This document shows positions 53,501 to 64,000 of a DNA stretch of 64,000 nucleotides, in pieces. Both the position numbers and the translations under genes were made by a program. Under the pieces are notes generated by a model. That model ran no database searches. It was not told the DNA's origin and saw nothing but the letters and a program-made list of their open reading frames with translations. The stretch is from Maylandia zebra. Lineage: Eukaryota; Chordata; Actinopteri; Cichliformes; Cichlidae. The DNA lies in assembly GCF_041146795.1 (NCBI RefSeq), contig NC_135174.1:22716878-22780877 (forward strand). Reading direction: 5' to 3'. Numbering within the stretch: position 1 is the stretch's first letter; each line of letters starts with the position of its first letter.

Positions 53501-56500
53501 CTAGAAAAACCTGAAACGTGGAAACACGGAGGGAAGAATAGCAGACAAAATGCAGAGGAAATGCAGAGGGAGATACACAGAGGAGGAGGAACAAAAGACA
53601 ACATAGACCATGTATACACACAGAGGGTAATGAGGAAATAGGAAAGAGGAAATACACGAACATAGAAACAAGGATGACTAGAAGTAACGCAGAGGACACA
53701 AGGAAGGCACAGAAACAAAAGCTAAAGACTAGAAATCAGCGAAACACTAAAGGATGTTCCCAGGACAGCTGAGAGATCTCTTCAGCATGTCATGAGGCTC
53801 CGCCTGGACCCCTCCAAGTAGGCTCTACCCAACAAACCTCACCTAGGAGGCATCAATCAAACACCCTGTTCGGATTCCCAAATCACCCCAACTTGCTCCA
53901 TTGAGGAGCAAGTTGTTAGTCAGTCTGTTAGTCTGTCTGTAAGGCTGAGCCTAGTAACCCTTCATATGAAGCTCATTTCCCCACACGTACCCAAAATCTT
54001 CTTATATCAGTCACCAGAGCTAGTTAACGTAAACGAAGATAAGAACAAGGACCAACAAGTAAATCAACAGCTTCCCCACAAGAAACTTTAAGATGTGGTT
54101 GAATGTAGTTTTCAAGTCCACAAAATATAGACTATCCAGTACAAATGGAGGTGTTTCTTTGTCATGAATAACTGATTAATTATCCCTAGATAAATATGGA
54201 AAAACTGCTTTTTTGATGTAATTGAATAATTCGGTTCAGATTGAAAAAAACCTGCTTCTCAGTAGTTATTTTAAACATTTAGACACTATAGTATATCGTT
54301 TAATATGCACAATTTTGTTAAATTTCCCCTTCTGGTAATCTTAACATTCACTACTCTTAGTCTGGTCATGGTAAAACCTTAATCCACAAAGAGCTAGTTT
54401 ATACAGGGTAAACATGTTACAGTCAAAAATATAAGAGGATAACCAATATATCTGATTAACCAATTGAACATAATTTCACAGATTACCATGAAGAGGAGGT
54501 CTATCCTGTACATTGTGAATTTCATTCTGCCAGTCCTCTTCTTCTTGTGTCTGGACTTGGCATCATTCCTCATCTCAGATACTGGGGGTGAGAAGCTCAG
54601 CTTCAAAGTCACCGTCCTGCTGGCTGTTACAGTGATGCAGCTTATCCTCAATGACATTCTGCCCTGTTCTTCAAACAAGGTTCCACTTATAGGTAAAGAA
54701 ATGTATTTAACTGCACATAGTTACAGCAGTTGTATATTCATGCCACAGTTAATTATAAGGATTTACATATCAGAAGATCATCTGGTCCTGACCAGTTAGT
54801 AAAATTAAGTTAATAGAACCCCAGATGAACAGCAACACATGACATATTTCACTGTCATTATTTATCTGCTCAACTAGGAAACTAAGCCAGTAGCTTGTAG
54901 TCCCCCCTTTAGCAGCCAGAACTTAAAGTAATCGTTTTCTCTCTGACTTTATCAGTCTCTCACATCATTTTGGTGGAATTCTGGCTGATTTACTTACATC
55001 ATTGCTTTAGTTCATTAATTTATGCATAGTTCTCCTAAGGTCTTGCCACAGCATTTCAATCAGGTTGAGGTTTTTGACTGGAACATTGTAGCACTGATTC
55101 TTTTTCACCCATTCTGTTGTAGAAATGCTTGGGATCATTGTCCTGTTATCATTCAGTTTCAGACAAGATCAAACTGTCAAACAGATAATCTCATATTTGA
55201 CTCTATAATACTTTGGTATACAGAGGAATTCATGGTGGACTCAAGGACTACAAGGTGCCTTGGTCCTGTGGCTGCAAAACAAGCCTGAATCATCATTCCT
55301 CAACTGTGTTTGACAGTTGACACTAACATGCTCTGTTTGTTCATTTTCCAAATGTAGTGCTGTGCATTATGTTTAGTATCTCCACTATGATTATACTGGC
55401 CCAAGGACGGTGTTCCAGAAGTCTTGCGGTTTCTTTAGATGCAACAGGCTTTCGCTTGGCAACCATTCTAAGCTTGTTTGGTCTTTTTCTGACTGTACTC
55501 CCATGAACTCATGCTAACTGAGGCCTGTGACTGAGTCTGAGATGTAATTCTTGGGTGTTTTGGCAGTTTCTCTGAGCGCTACATTGTCTGACCTCGAGAT
55601 GAATTGGGACATCCACTCCTGGCAACACTGGCAATTATCTTAAATGTTTCCAATTGTAACTAACATTTCTTACTTTAGAAAGTTGGACTTTAAAAAGTTT
55701 TTTCCCAGACTGATGGGCAGCAGCAATTGCTTCTTGTCTGTATTTACCCTCAATCAGTCGTGGCAGATGACTGCCCCTCCCTGGTTTCCTCCTGTTACAA
55801 AATACATTTTTCCTTCCCACTGTCACCAAGTGCTTGCTCATACGGGGTTATCTGATTGTTCGGGTGTCCTCTGTAATATTGTAGGGTATTTACCTTACTT
55901 TGCAACGTAGTGCAACATGTCATGCATTATTGTTCATCTGAACCATTTACCTAATTTTAGCACCTGGTAAGAACCACATTACATTTTATTACCCTCTGTA
56001 TGTAAAACCTTAGAAGAAACCATGTACTTTCTTTTTACAATGACTGTATATCCACATTAATGACACAGCCTGCTCTCCTCAGCTGTCTACTGCATTGGGA
56101 TATTTGCTCTGATGCTGCTCAGCCTCCTGGAGACAATTTTGGTGATGCATCTGATTGAGAAAGACTCTGCAGCTCAAGATAACGAGACTAGTAGAGACCA
56201 AAGCACAGATGTGAACTGTGGTGACAAATCCAATCCACACAGAAACCTTGAAATTTCAGGTATATTTTGGATGTATAGTTATGGTTTATATACTCAAAGA
56301 CACATTAATAATGGTTCATTGTACAACTAATTATTTATATAAATTTAAATTGTGTTGCCTTTATCTTTATGCCTAATATGTTTTTTCCAGATAGTCACTG
56401 TGCATCTGTCTGTGATGCACCTGCTGAAGAAATGCAATCGGTGATCAAAGAGGTGAGGATTATATTACACTTTTAAAGGATTTTTAAATTATTATTTTTT

Positions 56501-56912
56501 TTAAGTGTAAAAAAATCTTAACAGACATTGTGTTTGCATGGAAGAGATTATTCTTAACATTTTTGTATATCTGGAATGATCTCTTTTGTTCCAAATGGAG
56601 TGGGAAAAAAACATCTGCAAATATGCACTGCTAATGTTAATTATCTTTCTCCAAAACCGCTTTCAGGGGAGCAGAAGTAAACTGACGGACGTGTCCTTTG
56701 CTGTGGAAAAAGTTTCAGATGAACCAGGGGCAACTGAGAAACCAATGAATCGACTCAGCAGTAACAGGAAGGAAGAAATGAAGTCAGGCTATTGGACCAG
56801 AGTGGTTAAAATCATTAACAGGGCTTTCTTGATTTTTTATGTCTCAGCAGTCACTCTGTTTTTAGGGGTTATGTTTATAATGTGGAACAGTTCTGAAGAT
56901 GATGATGGGTAG
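47523..56912 (+). CDS. Gene D: 5-HT3-receptor-like Cys-loop channel subunit, complete
   Basis: Exons 47523-47562, 49056-49124, 51105-51268, 51551-51595, 51731-51840, 52501-52670, 52799-52956, 54482-54692, 56083-56259, 56391-56452 and 56667-56912; open frame of 483 residues. Signal peptide MMIVSLFFLLILKG. Exon 3 has LNLTKDNNKYTMSRPV, exon 4 SYIWVSL, exon 5 WIPDITIEEM. The Cys-loop in exon 6 is canonical and is followed by FKSILHT (no loop B Trp). Exon 7 has QYEWLFINMIV and a short loop C. M2 is GGEKLSFKVTVLLAV. Exon 10 is short (62 nt; DSHCASVCD). M4 ends VMFIMWNSSEDDDG. The exon 4 donor is GTCAGT. The AATAAA only 16 bp past the stop suggests a very short 3' UTR or use of a later signal. Confidence 0.93.
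47563..49055. other. Intron 1 of gene D
   Basis: No exon or element confidently recognised in 1.5 kb. Confidence 0.4.
49576..50111 (+). mobile_element. hAT element (internally deleted) with perfect 8-bp duplication
   Basis: Flanked by GACTAGTC at 49568-49575 and 50112-50119; ends CAATGTTTCC and, on the other strand, CAGTGTTTCC. It shares long similarity with 13010-13310 of the hAT at 11709-13363 (GGGTTGCCAA, AGTAAAAC, GAAATTACATAATAGTCAT, TTTGAAAAGAAAAAGTAG), including the transposase N-terminal segment, now frameshifted. Intron 2 of gene D. Confidence 0.88.
50630..51104 (+). repeat. Intron 2 segment conserved between genes D and E
   Basis: 50810-51005 (GGTTTCTGAAGCAGTCAATA, TACCCACAGA, GATAATCACCAGGACACTGC) aligns with 63108-63310 (GGTTCCTGAAGCAGTCTATA, TACCCACAGA, GATAACCACCAGATCACTGA), in both genes a few hundred bp before exon 3. 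It marks D and E as recent duplicates, or is a conserved intronic element. Confidence 0.6.
53283..53860. repeat. A/G-rich interspersed repeat in intron 7 of gene D
   Basis: Strand-asymmetric A/G-rich block (GAAACACGGAGGGAAGAATA, CAGAGGAGGAGGAACAAAAG) with CAAGTCTTTATTG near its start; it looks like the reverse orientation of the T/C-rich repeats at 13657 and 38051. Class unknown. Confidence 0.35.
54822..55940 (-). mobile_element. DNA transposon remnant in intron 8 of gene D
   Basis: Inverted ends CAGATGAACA (left) and TGTTCATCTG (right), 1,119 bp. The interior (TTTATCAGTCTCTCACATCA, CCACAGCATTTCAATCAGGT, TTGAGG, CATTCTGTTGTAGAAATGCT) is a common fish Tc1/mariner-type sequence read in antisense to its broken transposase. 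The target duplication is not clear. Confidence 0.6.
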
Positions 56913-56927
56913 AAGAAAAACCCTCTC

Positions 56928-56933
56928 AATAAA
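56928..56933 (+). terminator. Candidate polyadenylation signal of gene D
   Basis: Overlapping AATAAATAAA immediately after the stop codon; possibly too close to be the main signal. Confidence 0.35.
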
Positions 56934-58180
56934 TAAATTGCTAGTTTAAAAACAAAGTTAAACATTTTGAAATCATTATGCACCGTCTGTTTTCACACCT
57001 GTAGTTTCCATGTATTCAAACCAAAGAAGACAGAACAGTCATTGATGCAATGTAGGCTGGTGAGAGTTCATACTGGCATGTTACAAAGTAATCCAAAGAT
57101 GTAAACGTGGAGTCTGATCCACACTGATAATGTAGTTATGTTTAGTTATCTATTATGCATCATCAAATTTAAAATGACCCACTGTAGAAAATACTGACTT
57201 TTAAAGCATTATTACAAAACAAGTCTGTTTAAGCTTCTAAAGTTCAAACTGGTCGCAACTTTGTTATATTTATTAATTGCTTTTTACAGTTAAAGTTAAA
57301 ATGTACCAACTAGATTAATATGATATATTATTTTAAAATATTTATTTTTAAACTGTAAGTTGTTGTTTTTTTTTAACATGTTGTACCGAAAGCTGATATG
57401 TACACATTGGGTCGAACCCAGTCTGACCTCAATGATTATTTTGGTCATTGGAATTTTGACTGGTACTCCTCTATATTGTACTTTCATTTTCTTTGAATTC
57501 ATTTAAAATGTGTATTTATTTTGATGAGAATTTTAGTAAAGTGACATCTGTTGCTGTAAGTCTGGAAATCATTTGATGGGCTGTTAGTTTGTGTATGTGT
57601 ATGTGTATGCATATTTTTATGTGATAATGGCTTTTCTTGCTGGGTTAAGGTTAATTATATGATTGGAAAAATGATTTAGCCAAATATTGAAAATGAGAAT
57701 TTAGCCATATACAGTACTTCTTGTGGATGAGATTGCCTTGGCTTCAAAGTTACACTGTGAGAAAACCTGGAGTCATTTTTGCCCAGGACATCCTTTAAAG
57801 TTTTGCTTTCTAACTAACTGTTTTCTTTCATCTCTGCCATATCAATAAAATTAGAAACATTCAATCTCAGAATGATACTAGTTCAACCTAGTTCATCCAT
57901 GAATCACTTCTAGACCACACTGTCATAATTCTGTATTATTTGAATATTCTAGAAACTCCCTGAAAAGCCTTGGATTTTCAATCAGTTTCTTTTTCTTGCT
58001 GTAGCAAGTGTACTAACATGGACTAGAAAAGAGAGATCATATTTCCCTCTATTTCTGTTTACTCGGTTAGGTTAAGGTTAAATCCAGAAATGACACACTC
58101 TCCATTGTTATCAAAAGGATAAAACTTTCGGTTTTCAACCAGACTATTTCTGGTTACATAACATATATCTTCTGATGTAA
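56934..58180. other. Gene D 3' flank; no gene seen
   Basis: AT-rich, no exon or mobile element recognised. Confidence 0.4.
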
Positions 58181-58625
58181 CTTGGACAGAGTCATCAAGA
58201 CATCAGACACCCTCAGCCAGCCTGTGATGATGAGGCCCCTGGCTTGTGTCCAATTCATCTTCCAGGCTTCCAGACCTTGGAAAGCTTCCAAACCCTGCTC
58301 ATCCTGATGCCACTTTTCCCATAAACTTGCTTGTGCTGCAACCACAATTCAACCTGGTTGACTGCCCCATGTCTTCCACTTTTAGCTGGTTCTGACCTCA
58401 ATGCCTGCTGCAGAGACTTTGTTGTTGCTGGAGTCCCTGTATAGCATCACTTGCTTGGCAGGGTGACCGTGAATTCTTCCAAAACACAAGGTGAAGGGAA
58501 GTTTTCAGCTTGTTCTTGCTGCGATAAAGTTCAATGCTGCTGAGACAATCTGTGCAGGTAGTGCCTAATCCTCCTCTCAAATCCTTAACATGGGTCAGTG
58601 GAAACTCATAGACCTGCAGTGGCCA
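58180..58625 (-). mobile_element. Probable LINE-derived fragment (minus strand)
   Basis: The minus strand reads, with frameshifts and stops, THVKDLRGGLGTTCTDCLSS, IELYRSKNKLKTSLHLVFW and RKWKTWGAVNQVE-like pieces, resembling a linker region of L1-type retroelement polyproteins. No catalytic motif is present, so the assignment is tentative. Confidence 0.4.
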
Positions 58626-59448
58626 GAGGAGCTGAGTTGTATTTAGGTCTGGATTAGGTGACCCTGAAACACCTTTAGTTATTCTGGTTTTTAGTTTTCA
58701 CTGCTTTTCACTTTCCATGTCTTTATATGTCACTGCAATAAATCATCTCTACTCTCTCCATAGTATGTACTTTGTCTTTCTCTCCGTGCTAAAGCCACTG
58801 CTGAATTTGCACACATGGACTATGACAATAATTATTATTACAGTGGTGTTACATTCAGTGGTGAACTGAAGGGCTGCCCCAAGACCGAGTATACGATAAG
58901 TAAAGATTATTTTAAAATGTAAATCATGTAACTGACACTTTTCAGTCCTAGAAAAAAATTATTAAGACTATTTAAAAGGGTACACCAAAGAGTGTCAAGA
59001 AAGCAGGATTACTGAGCATGCATCAATTTATAGTAGTAAACAAACAAAGTGACTGTAAAGAGTGATTGGCCAGTTGTATGGAGATGAGATTGTAGCCAAG
59101 CATTTTACTTCTCCTTCTTTCTTTTCCATCCACCTTTATTGCAGACAGAGGAGAAGCTTTAACTATTATGTTGGACTGTTAAAAGTGGAAGTCCACCTTT
59201 AAATTTATTACTTTGTGTTTTCCAGTTATGACCTTTAAGACCACGCTGGTGCAGGGCACTCTAACTACAACAAGGTAATTGGGAATAGATGCAAACAATG
59301 ATAAACAAATATCAAGTGGAGGGAAATGAATTCGCTTTTTTATCTTTTTGAGTTTGCCCCCTTCAAATCTTCCTCTGCTGGAAGATGAAGCTAAAGTTTC
59401 TAAAAAAGTCCTTCACCACATCTAACTTTTAGCAAAGCTGATGAGGAA

Positions 59449-60840
59449 GTGGATGGCTGCCCACATGCATTGAAGAGATTGTATGTATGCCAGGAGTACC
59501 AGTCAAATTATGCCAATTATAGGCCGATTTCCAAACTTCCCTTTGTGGCTAAAATTCTTGAGAAGGTAGTTCTGCTTCAACTTCAGACCTACCTGGATGA
59601 GAATAACATTAATGATAAATATCAATCGGCCTTTAAACAACACCATAGCACTGAATCAGCACTGCTTCGAGTTTTTAACGACCTTTTATTAATGGCTGAC
59701 AATGGACGCCCTTCTGTCCTAGTGCTATTGGATCTTTCATCGGCATTTGATATGGTTGACCATAACATACTATTGGCGAGACTAGAGCACACTGTAGGCA
59801 TCAAGGGCACCGCCTTGGATTGGTTTAAATCTTACCTCTCCGATCGGCTCTCTTCGGTTCACTTGGCTACCTCCTCCTCCTCCGCTGTACCTGTTTGCTG
59901 TGGTGTTCCCCAGGGATCTGTGCTAGGCCCTACCCTGTTCTCACTGTATATGCTTCCTTTAAGTGTCATTTTGGAGAAATACCACATTGCCTTTCACTAT
60001 TATGCCGATGACATCCAGATCTATTTTGAGCTGAATGATGATCTAGCTATGTCCGTGAGTAACTTTCGAGAGTGCATGTGCGAGGTCAAGCAATGGCTTC
60101 TGGCAAATTTTCTTATCCTTAACGATAAGAAAACTGAAATTATGATCTTTGGCAGTGACGCTCTTCGTGCCAAACTTCATGATGCTTTTGGTTTTCTCAC
60201 CAGTTCTTTCCCTGACACTGTTAGGAATCTGGGTGTGCTACTTGACAGCTCATTTAAACTTGACAAACAAGTATCTGCTGTCGTTAGATCTAGTTTCTAC
60301 CAACTTCGCCTTATTTCCAGGGCCAAACATTACATCCCGCACAATGACTTGGAAAAGCTTATCCATGCCTTTGTTACGTCACGACTAGATTACTGTAATT
60401 CACTTTATTATGGTCTCCACTCTACCCTTTTACATAGATTACAGACAGTCCAGAATGCCGCTGCACGCATTCTAACTAAAACTAGGAAGTTTGCTCACAT
60501 CACTCCCGTCCTTGCTGATCTGCACTGGTTGCCTGTGAAATTTCGTATTCAATTTAAAATTCTGTTGTTTACTTTTAAAATTACTAATAACACAGGGCCA
60601 AGTTATCTTAAGGAACTCTTAAATTCATATCTTCCTACGAGGGCCTTAAGATCCTCCTCACAGTCATTGTTGGTTCAGCCCAGATCTCGCTTGAAGTCTA
60701 GAGGTGATCGAGCGTTCGCTCTAGCTGCACCTGAGCTGTGGAACAGTCTCCCGATTGGCATCCGGGCGTCTGATTCTATTCAATCTTTTAAATCACGGCT
60801 TAAAACATATCTGTTTGAACTTGCTTTTCCTACCAGTTAA
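59449..60840 (+). CDS. L2-type LINE ORF2: reverse transcriptase, 5'-truncated but open
   Basis: A 463-codon open frame. The element begins around ANYRPISKLPFVAKILEK (residues 21-40); the first about 20 codons are probably flank. Motif A LDLSSAFDMVDHNILL, motif B GVPQGSVLGPTLF and the catalytic YADD (YYADDIQIYF) are all present, followed by the thumb and C-terminal region ending GDRAFALAAPELWNSLP and SFKSRLKTYLFELAF. The endonuclease and ORF1 are missing, so it cannot move by itself, but the lack of stops points to a young insertion. Older fragments of the same family are at 3118, 16920 and 21345. Confidence 0.85.
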   Translation: MDGCPHALKRLYVCQEYQSNYANYRPISKLPFVAKILEKVVLLQLQTYLDENNINDKYQSAFKQHHSTESALLRVFNDLLLMADNGRPSVLVLLDLSSAFDMVDHNILLARLEHTVGIKGTALDWFKSYLSDRLSSVHLATSSSSAVPVCCGVPQGSVLGPTLFSLYMLPLSVILEKYHIAFHYYADDIQIYFELNDDLAMSVSNFRECMCEVKQWLLANFLILNDKKTEIMIFGSDALRAKLHDAFGFLTSSFPDTVRNLGVLLDSSFKLDKQVSAVVRSSFYQLRLISRAKHYIPHNDLEKLIHAFVTSRLDYCNSLYYGLHSTLLHRLQTVQNAAARILTKTRKFAHITPVLADLHWLPVKFRIQFKILLFTFKITNNTGPSYLKELLNSYLPTRALRSSSQSLLVQPRSRLKSRGDRAFALAAPELWNSLPIGIRASDSIQSFKSRLKTYLFELAFPTS

Positions 60841-61312
60841 TTTCTCGCCTTGCTTCTAGTGTGTTGTTCTAATGTTCTAATGTGTCTGGTTGTTTTGCGT
60901 TGTCCTGTGCTGTCAATGTTTTCCATCACTGTGTTTGATGGTTCAGCTTTACAGCTTTACTCTGCTATAGCTCTGTGCTATAGTTTATTCTTATTAGTGG
61001 TTTTTACCTGTGAACATAATCTCACACTTATATGACTCTGACGTTATAGTCTTAATTATTTTATTATTTTATTGTTGCGTTGCCTATGTCCTCTATCACT
61101 GTGTATGATGGTACAGTTCTCTTTGCTACAGCTGTGTGCTATTGACTGTTCCTATTAGTGGTTTTTACCTGTGAACATAATCCCACACCTATATGATTCT
61201 GATGTTTTAGTGTAAATCATTTTATTGTTTTATTGTTTCATGTAAAGCACTTTGGCATGCCCCGGGCTTTTAATGTGCTCTATAAATAAAGATTGTTGTT
61301 GTTGTTGTTGTA
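60841..61312 (+). mobile_element. 3' UTR and (TTG)n tail of the L2-type LINE
   Basis: Ends AAAGCACTTTGGCATGCCCC, CTCTATAAATAAAGATTG and a (TTG)n run at about 61293-61312, the usual short-repeat terminus of L2-type elements. The UTR contains an internal imperfect duplication (GTGGTTTTTACCTGTGAACA at about 60997 and 61157). Confidence 0.8.
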
Positions 61313-61570
61313 AGTGTGAAATGTAGTCCACACGTCTTAAGTGGAATTTATACAGCACCAGTACAAAACAATGATTATCACATTTTATTAATTTCTACTA
61401 ATAAATATTGATTTTGCTTTGATTTTGCTCTGTTTATTTACTTTCACATTCAGGCAGTTTTTTTTTTCACTGACTTTGTAACAGCACCATTGGTGTTACT
61501 GGTTGCCAATATGCTGCAGCCATTATGCTCTTACAATTGATGTGGACATGGATGTGCAGTAAGTCTTTAC

Positions 61571-61588
61571 ATTTGCCCCGCCCTCTTC
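61571..61588 (+). promoter_or_regulatory. Gene E upstream conserved motif
   Basis: ATTTGCCCCGCCCTCTTC, 84 bp before the gene E ATG, preceded by TTTAC as in gene B. Confidence 0.5.
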
Positions 61589-61654
61589 CAGTGAGGACAG
61601 TGAGATTAGTGCAGCATGTGCAGACAACATAGAGAGGTTAACACACTCACAGCC

Positions 61655-63581
61655 ATGAGAATTGTGGGTTTCTTTTTTCTACTCCTCCTCAAAGGTAAGC
61701 TGAGACGTTATTGTGTACTGCATGTGTGTTAAATTTATAGAAAGACTGTTTGTTTTTACTTATTATAAATATTTTAGTCTAGGATAGATGCTTGCTTCTC
61801 TAAGCATCTTGTAGGCATCTCTGTGATGTATCCAGTTGGAATAATTTACTGACAATATTTACACAAAGGCCTATGATTAACCTTCATGCCAAGTTTTGGT
61901 TGCTAAATTCCTGCTCAAACAAACTATTACTTTTAAAAGAATATTATATATAAGATTTGCCAAGTGGGTAAATGGTATAAACTGAGCAATTAGCTGATCT
62001 GGGCTGGCAGTAAAAGAGGCAGCCCAGATCAGTCACGAGTGCAGCTTTTCTTTGTGGCTTGCATAAACTGACAATATGGTTGATATTTGTAACTATTGTC
62101 ATCTTACTGTCCTTCCTGGATGATAAAATACGCAAAGTAGGAAATTTTGCTTTTCATTTTTGTATTAAAAAACTCATTTCTTTCAGGTGGAAATGCCTCC
62201 AGTTTAGAGAGACAAGATTATGGTACAGAACAAACACTTCAAAACTTTTTTGCTCTGTGTTTGCCCTGTGATGAGCTCGCAACCTCTCCAAGCTGTGCCC
62301 TATACCCTGCCAGCCCCATAGTGACAATGAATTGTACAAGTGGATAAGAACATAGTTAGATGTTATTAACAGATGATGAAATATGAATAATCTAATAGAT
62401 GTGTATTGTTTGTTTATATGTTTGTTTTTTGCCAGATGGAAATGCTTCCAGTCCTGAGCTACAAGAAATTGGAATGCCATGTAAGAATCTAATTATATAA
62501 ATATTGTGTAATCATTAAACTTTCCCATTTCTTTAGCCAGGCAGTGTTTTTGTTGTGGATAATTTTCCTGACTAAATAAAGAAAAAATAGTAGGTACACA
62601 TGTACTTGTGAGCATTTTAAATGGATTTGATGCCATAAAATATAGCTGCTCCTCCCAAGGTAAATATACTAACAGATAAATACATTAAACCAACACTTAC
62701 CAAATACCATATACTGAAAAATGTGGAAAATAACATCCCATATGTTCTTCTTTCAGTTAATTACTCGGCAGAGATAAAGAATCCTGAAGATATTCTGATC
62801 TTTGAACGAATGCGAAGTATGAAACAAAACCTGCAAAACTTCTTCTTTTTCTTCTTCTTGTCTTTCTTCTCAATCTGTCTAATATTGTAGACTGTGAGTA
62901 TACGTGGAGACTGAACCAGGTTATTGTTTTAATTCTGGGTTGAGTGTTTATGCCTGTATTGAGTCAATAACAACTTGCTGAAACTTATGCGTTTAGAAAA
63001 CTTATTTTTAAATGAAGACTGTTTTTAAATTTAATTGTCTGCTCAGATCTTCACATTTACAATAATTTCATTAGAGAATTGATTACATATACATGCTCAA
63101 TTCAGGCCTTTTTGTGACCACAAGCCCCTAGATCCTGGGTTACATTTGTGATCCCATGCTTTTCATGGCTTGTTAAAAGGTTCCTGAAGCAGTCTATACG
63201 TACCCACAGAAGTGTTGTTCTGTTGTTCATTGACACCATTAGCTCATAAGCATTAACATGGATAAACATGAAGTTTGAAGTCTCGATAACCACCAGATCA
63301 CTGAAGTGCTTTTTGAAAGCAAATTTAATTAGCATGGAAGAGTGGAAGGTGGAATTTGTTTTTTCTTTTTCTTGCAGGAATTTACTCTCTAATGCATTAT
63401 ATGTGTATTCATTTCAGATAGACAAATGGACACAGATGAAAGTTGCAGTTCTCAGGCTGTTGTAAACTACCTGAACCTAACCCAAGACAGTCACAAATAC
63501 ACTCTGAGCCGGCCTGTTAAATGCCACAATCATCTTACATGGATATTTGTTGAAATGAAAATTTTTGCCATCCTAGATGTG
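61655..63581 (+). CDS. Gene E: 5-HT3-receptor-like Cys-loop channel subunit, 5' part
   Basis: Exons 61655-61694 (MRIVGFFFLLLLKG, signal peptide), 62187-62222, 62436-62480, 62757-62816 and 63418-63581. Joined they give 115 codons in frame, ending at the same phase-0 exon 3 boundary as the other genes; the rest lies beyond the window. Exon 3 reads VVNYLNLTQDSHKYTLSRPV and KIFAILDV, homologous to gene D. The three short exons between 1 and 3 are all phase 1-1 (GGNASSLERQDY; DGNASSPELQEIGMP; NYSAEIKNPEDILIFERMR), so any subset keeps the frame. The third has a weak GTATGA donor. The first two are obvious exon-2 duplicates. Confidence 0.85.
62223..62350. repeat. Short interspersed repeat tail between the two exon-2 copies of gene E
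   Basis: TGCCCTGTGATGAGCTCGCA, ACCTCTCCAAGCTGTGCCCT and GTACAAGTGGATAAGAAC resemble the very common fish repeat with 'CCTGTGATGGACTGGCGACC'. Diverged. Confidence 0.45.
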
Positions 63582-64000
63582 GTAAGTTATTTTTACTGTT
63601 TTGTTTATTTTTAATGACTGCTCTTGTTTTTAATGTTATTTCCTCTGTAGCTGATTAAAAGGATCATAGCAAACCATCTTTTTCAGCTACATTCACGGAG
63701 CTGGAAATTTTTTAAATACTGCATTTCAGTCTGGACAATTTAAGTCAATTAATTACTGTCATTTCCATCTGTATGTGACCGACCCCCCCCCCCCCCCCCC
63801 CCCCCCCCTCTCTGACTACATGGAAAGTTGTTGATTAAGTCAGAAAAGACATGGAACGGGGGGTTGTGGTGGACTCTGGTTGCACAGTGGTTTGCGGATG
63901 AGTGTCTTTTGTCCTGTCTTCCTTCCCTCACCCCCAATCAGTCGTGGCAGTTAGCTACAGCTATATAAATAAAATTGAACTGAATTAACCGTATGCCATT
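63582..64000. repeat. Start of gene E intron 3, with a poly(C) tract
   Basis: 63783-63808 is an uninterrupted C run. No exon 4 is reached before the window ends. Confidence 0.7.

Overview
The window is vertebrate nuclear DNA, almost certainly from a ray-finned (percomorph-type, possibly cichlid) fish. It has AT-rich intergenic and intronic sequence, GT-AG introns, and a teleost repeat mix (L2- and Rex1-type LINEs, tRNA-derived SINEs, Tc1/mariner, hAT and piggyBac-like elements, long CA/GA microsatellites). I see no bacterial or organellar features. The species is an inference from repeat content only.

The backbone is a head-to-tail array, all on the + strand, of genes for Cys-loop ligand-gated ion channel subunits of the 5-HT3-receptor-like type. 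Gene A (exons 6-11, 1150-7503) enters from the left edge. Gene B (17604-28865), gene C (33271-44269) and gene D (47523-56912) are complete. Gene E (61655-63581) begins at the right and runs out of the window. Two degraded relics lie between them: one near 10.07-10.18 kb (between A and B) and a clearer one near 31.5-32.0 kb (between B and C). Every complete gene has 11 core exons with the same splice phases, and every spliced frame I assembled is open from ATG to stop (465, 491 and 483 residues for B, C and D). Exon 1 encodes the signal peptide; 2-7 the ligand-binding domain with the 13-residue Cys-loop; 8 M1-M2; 9 M3; 9-11 the cytoplasmic loop; 11 M4.

The paralogues keep the structural core (Cys-loop, WxPD, E at M2 -1', L at 9', P-L-I-G in the M2-M3 linker) but all four readable copies lack the loop B tryptophan and have a short loop C without the usual aromatic pair. 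They are therefore probably not ordinary serotonin receptors. The N-terminus is further diversified by several phase 1-1 copies of exon 2 in genes B and E. A shared motif (ATTTGCCC followed by C-rich sequence) sits 84-110 bp upstream of each of the four visible start codons and is a candidate common promoter element.

Introns and spacers are filled with mobile DNA. I could place five hAT elements by their 8-bp target duplications (1912-2796, 11709-13363, 22672-23620, 44374-45514, 49576-50111). Also present are a 1,165-bp Tc1-like element (5080-6244), a truncated L2-type LINE with an open reverse transcriptase ORF (59449-60840), Rex1 remnants, SINEs, and a 3.8-kb GC-rich fold-back element (34173-38012) in intron 1 of gene C that I could not assign to a known class.
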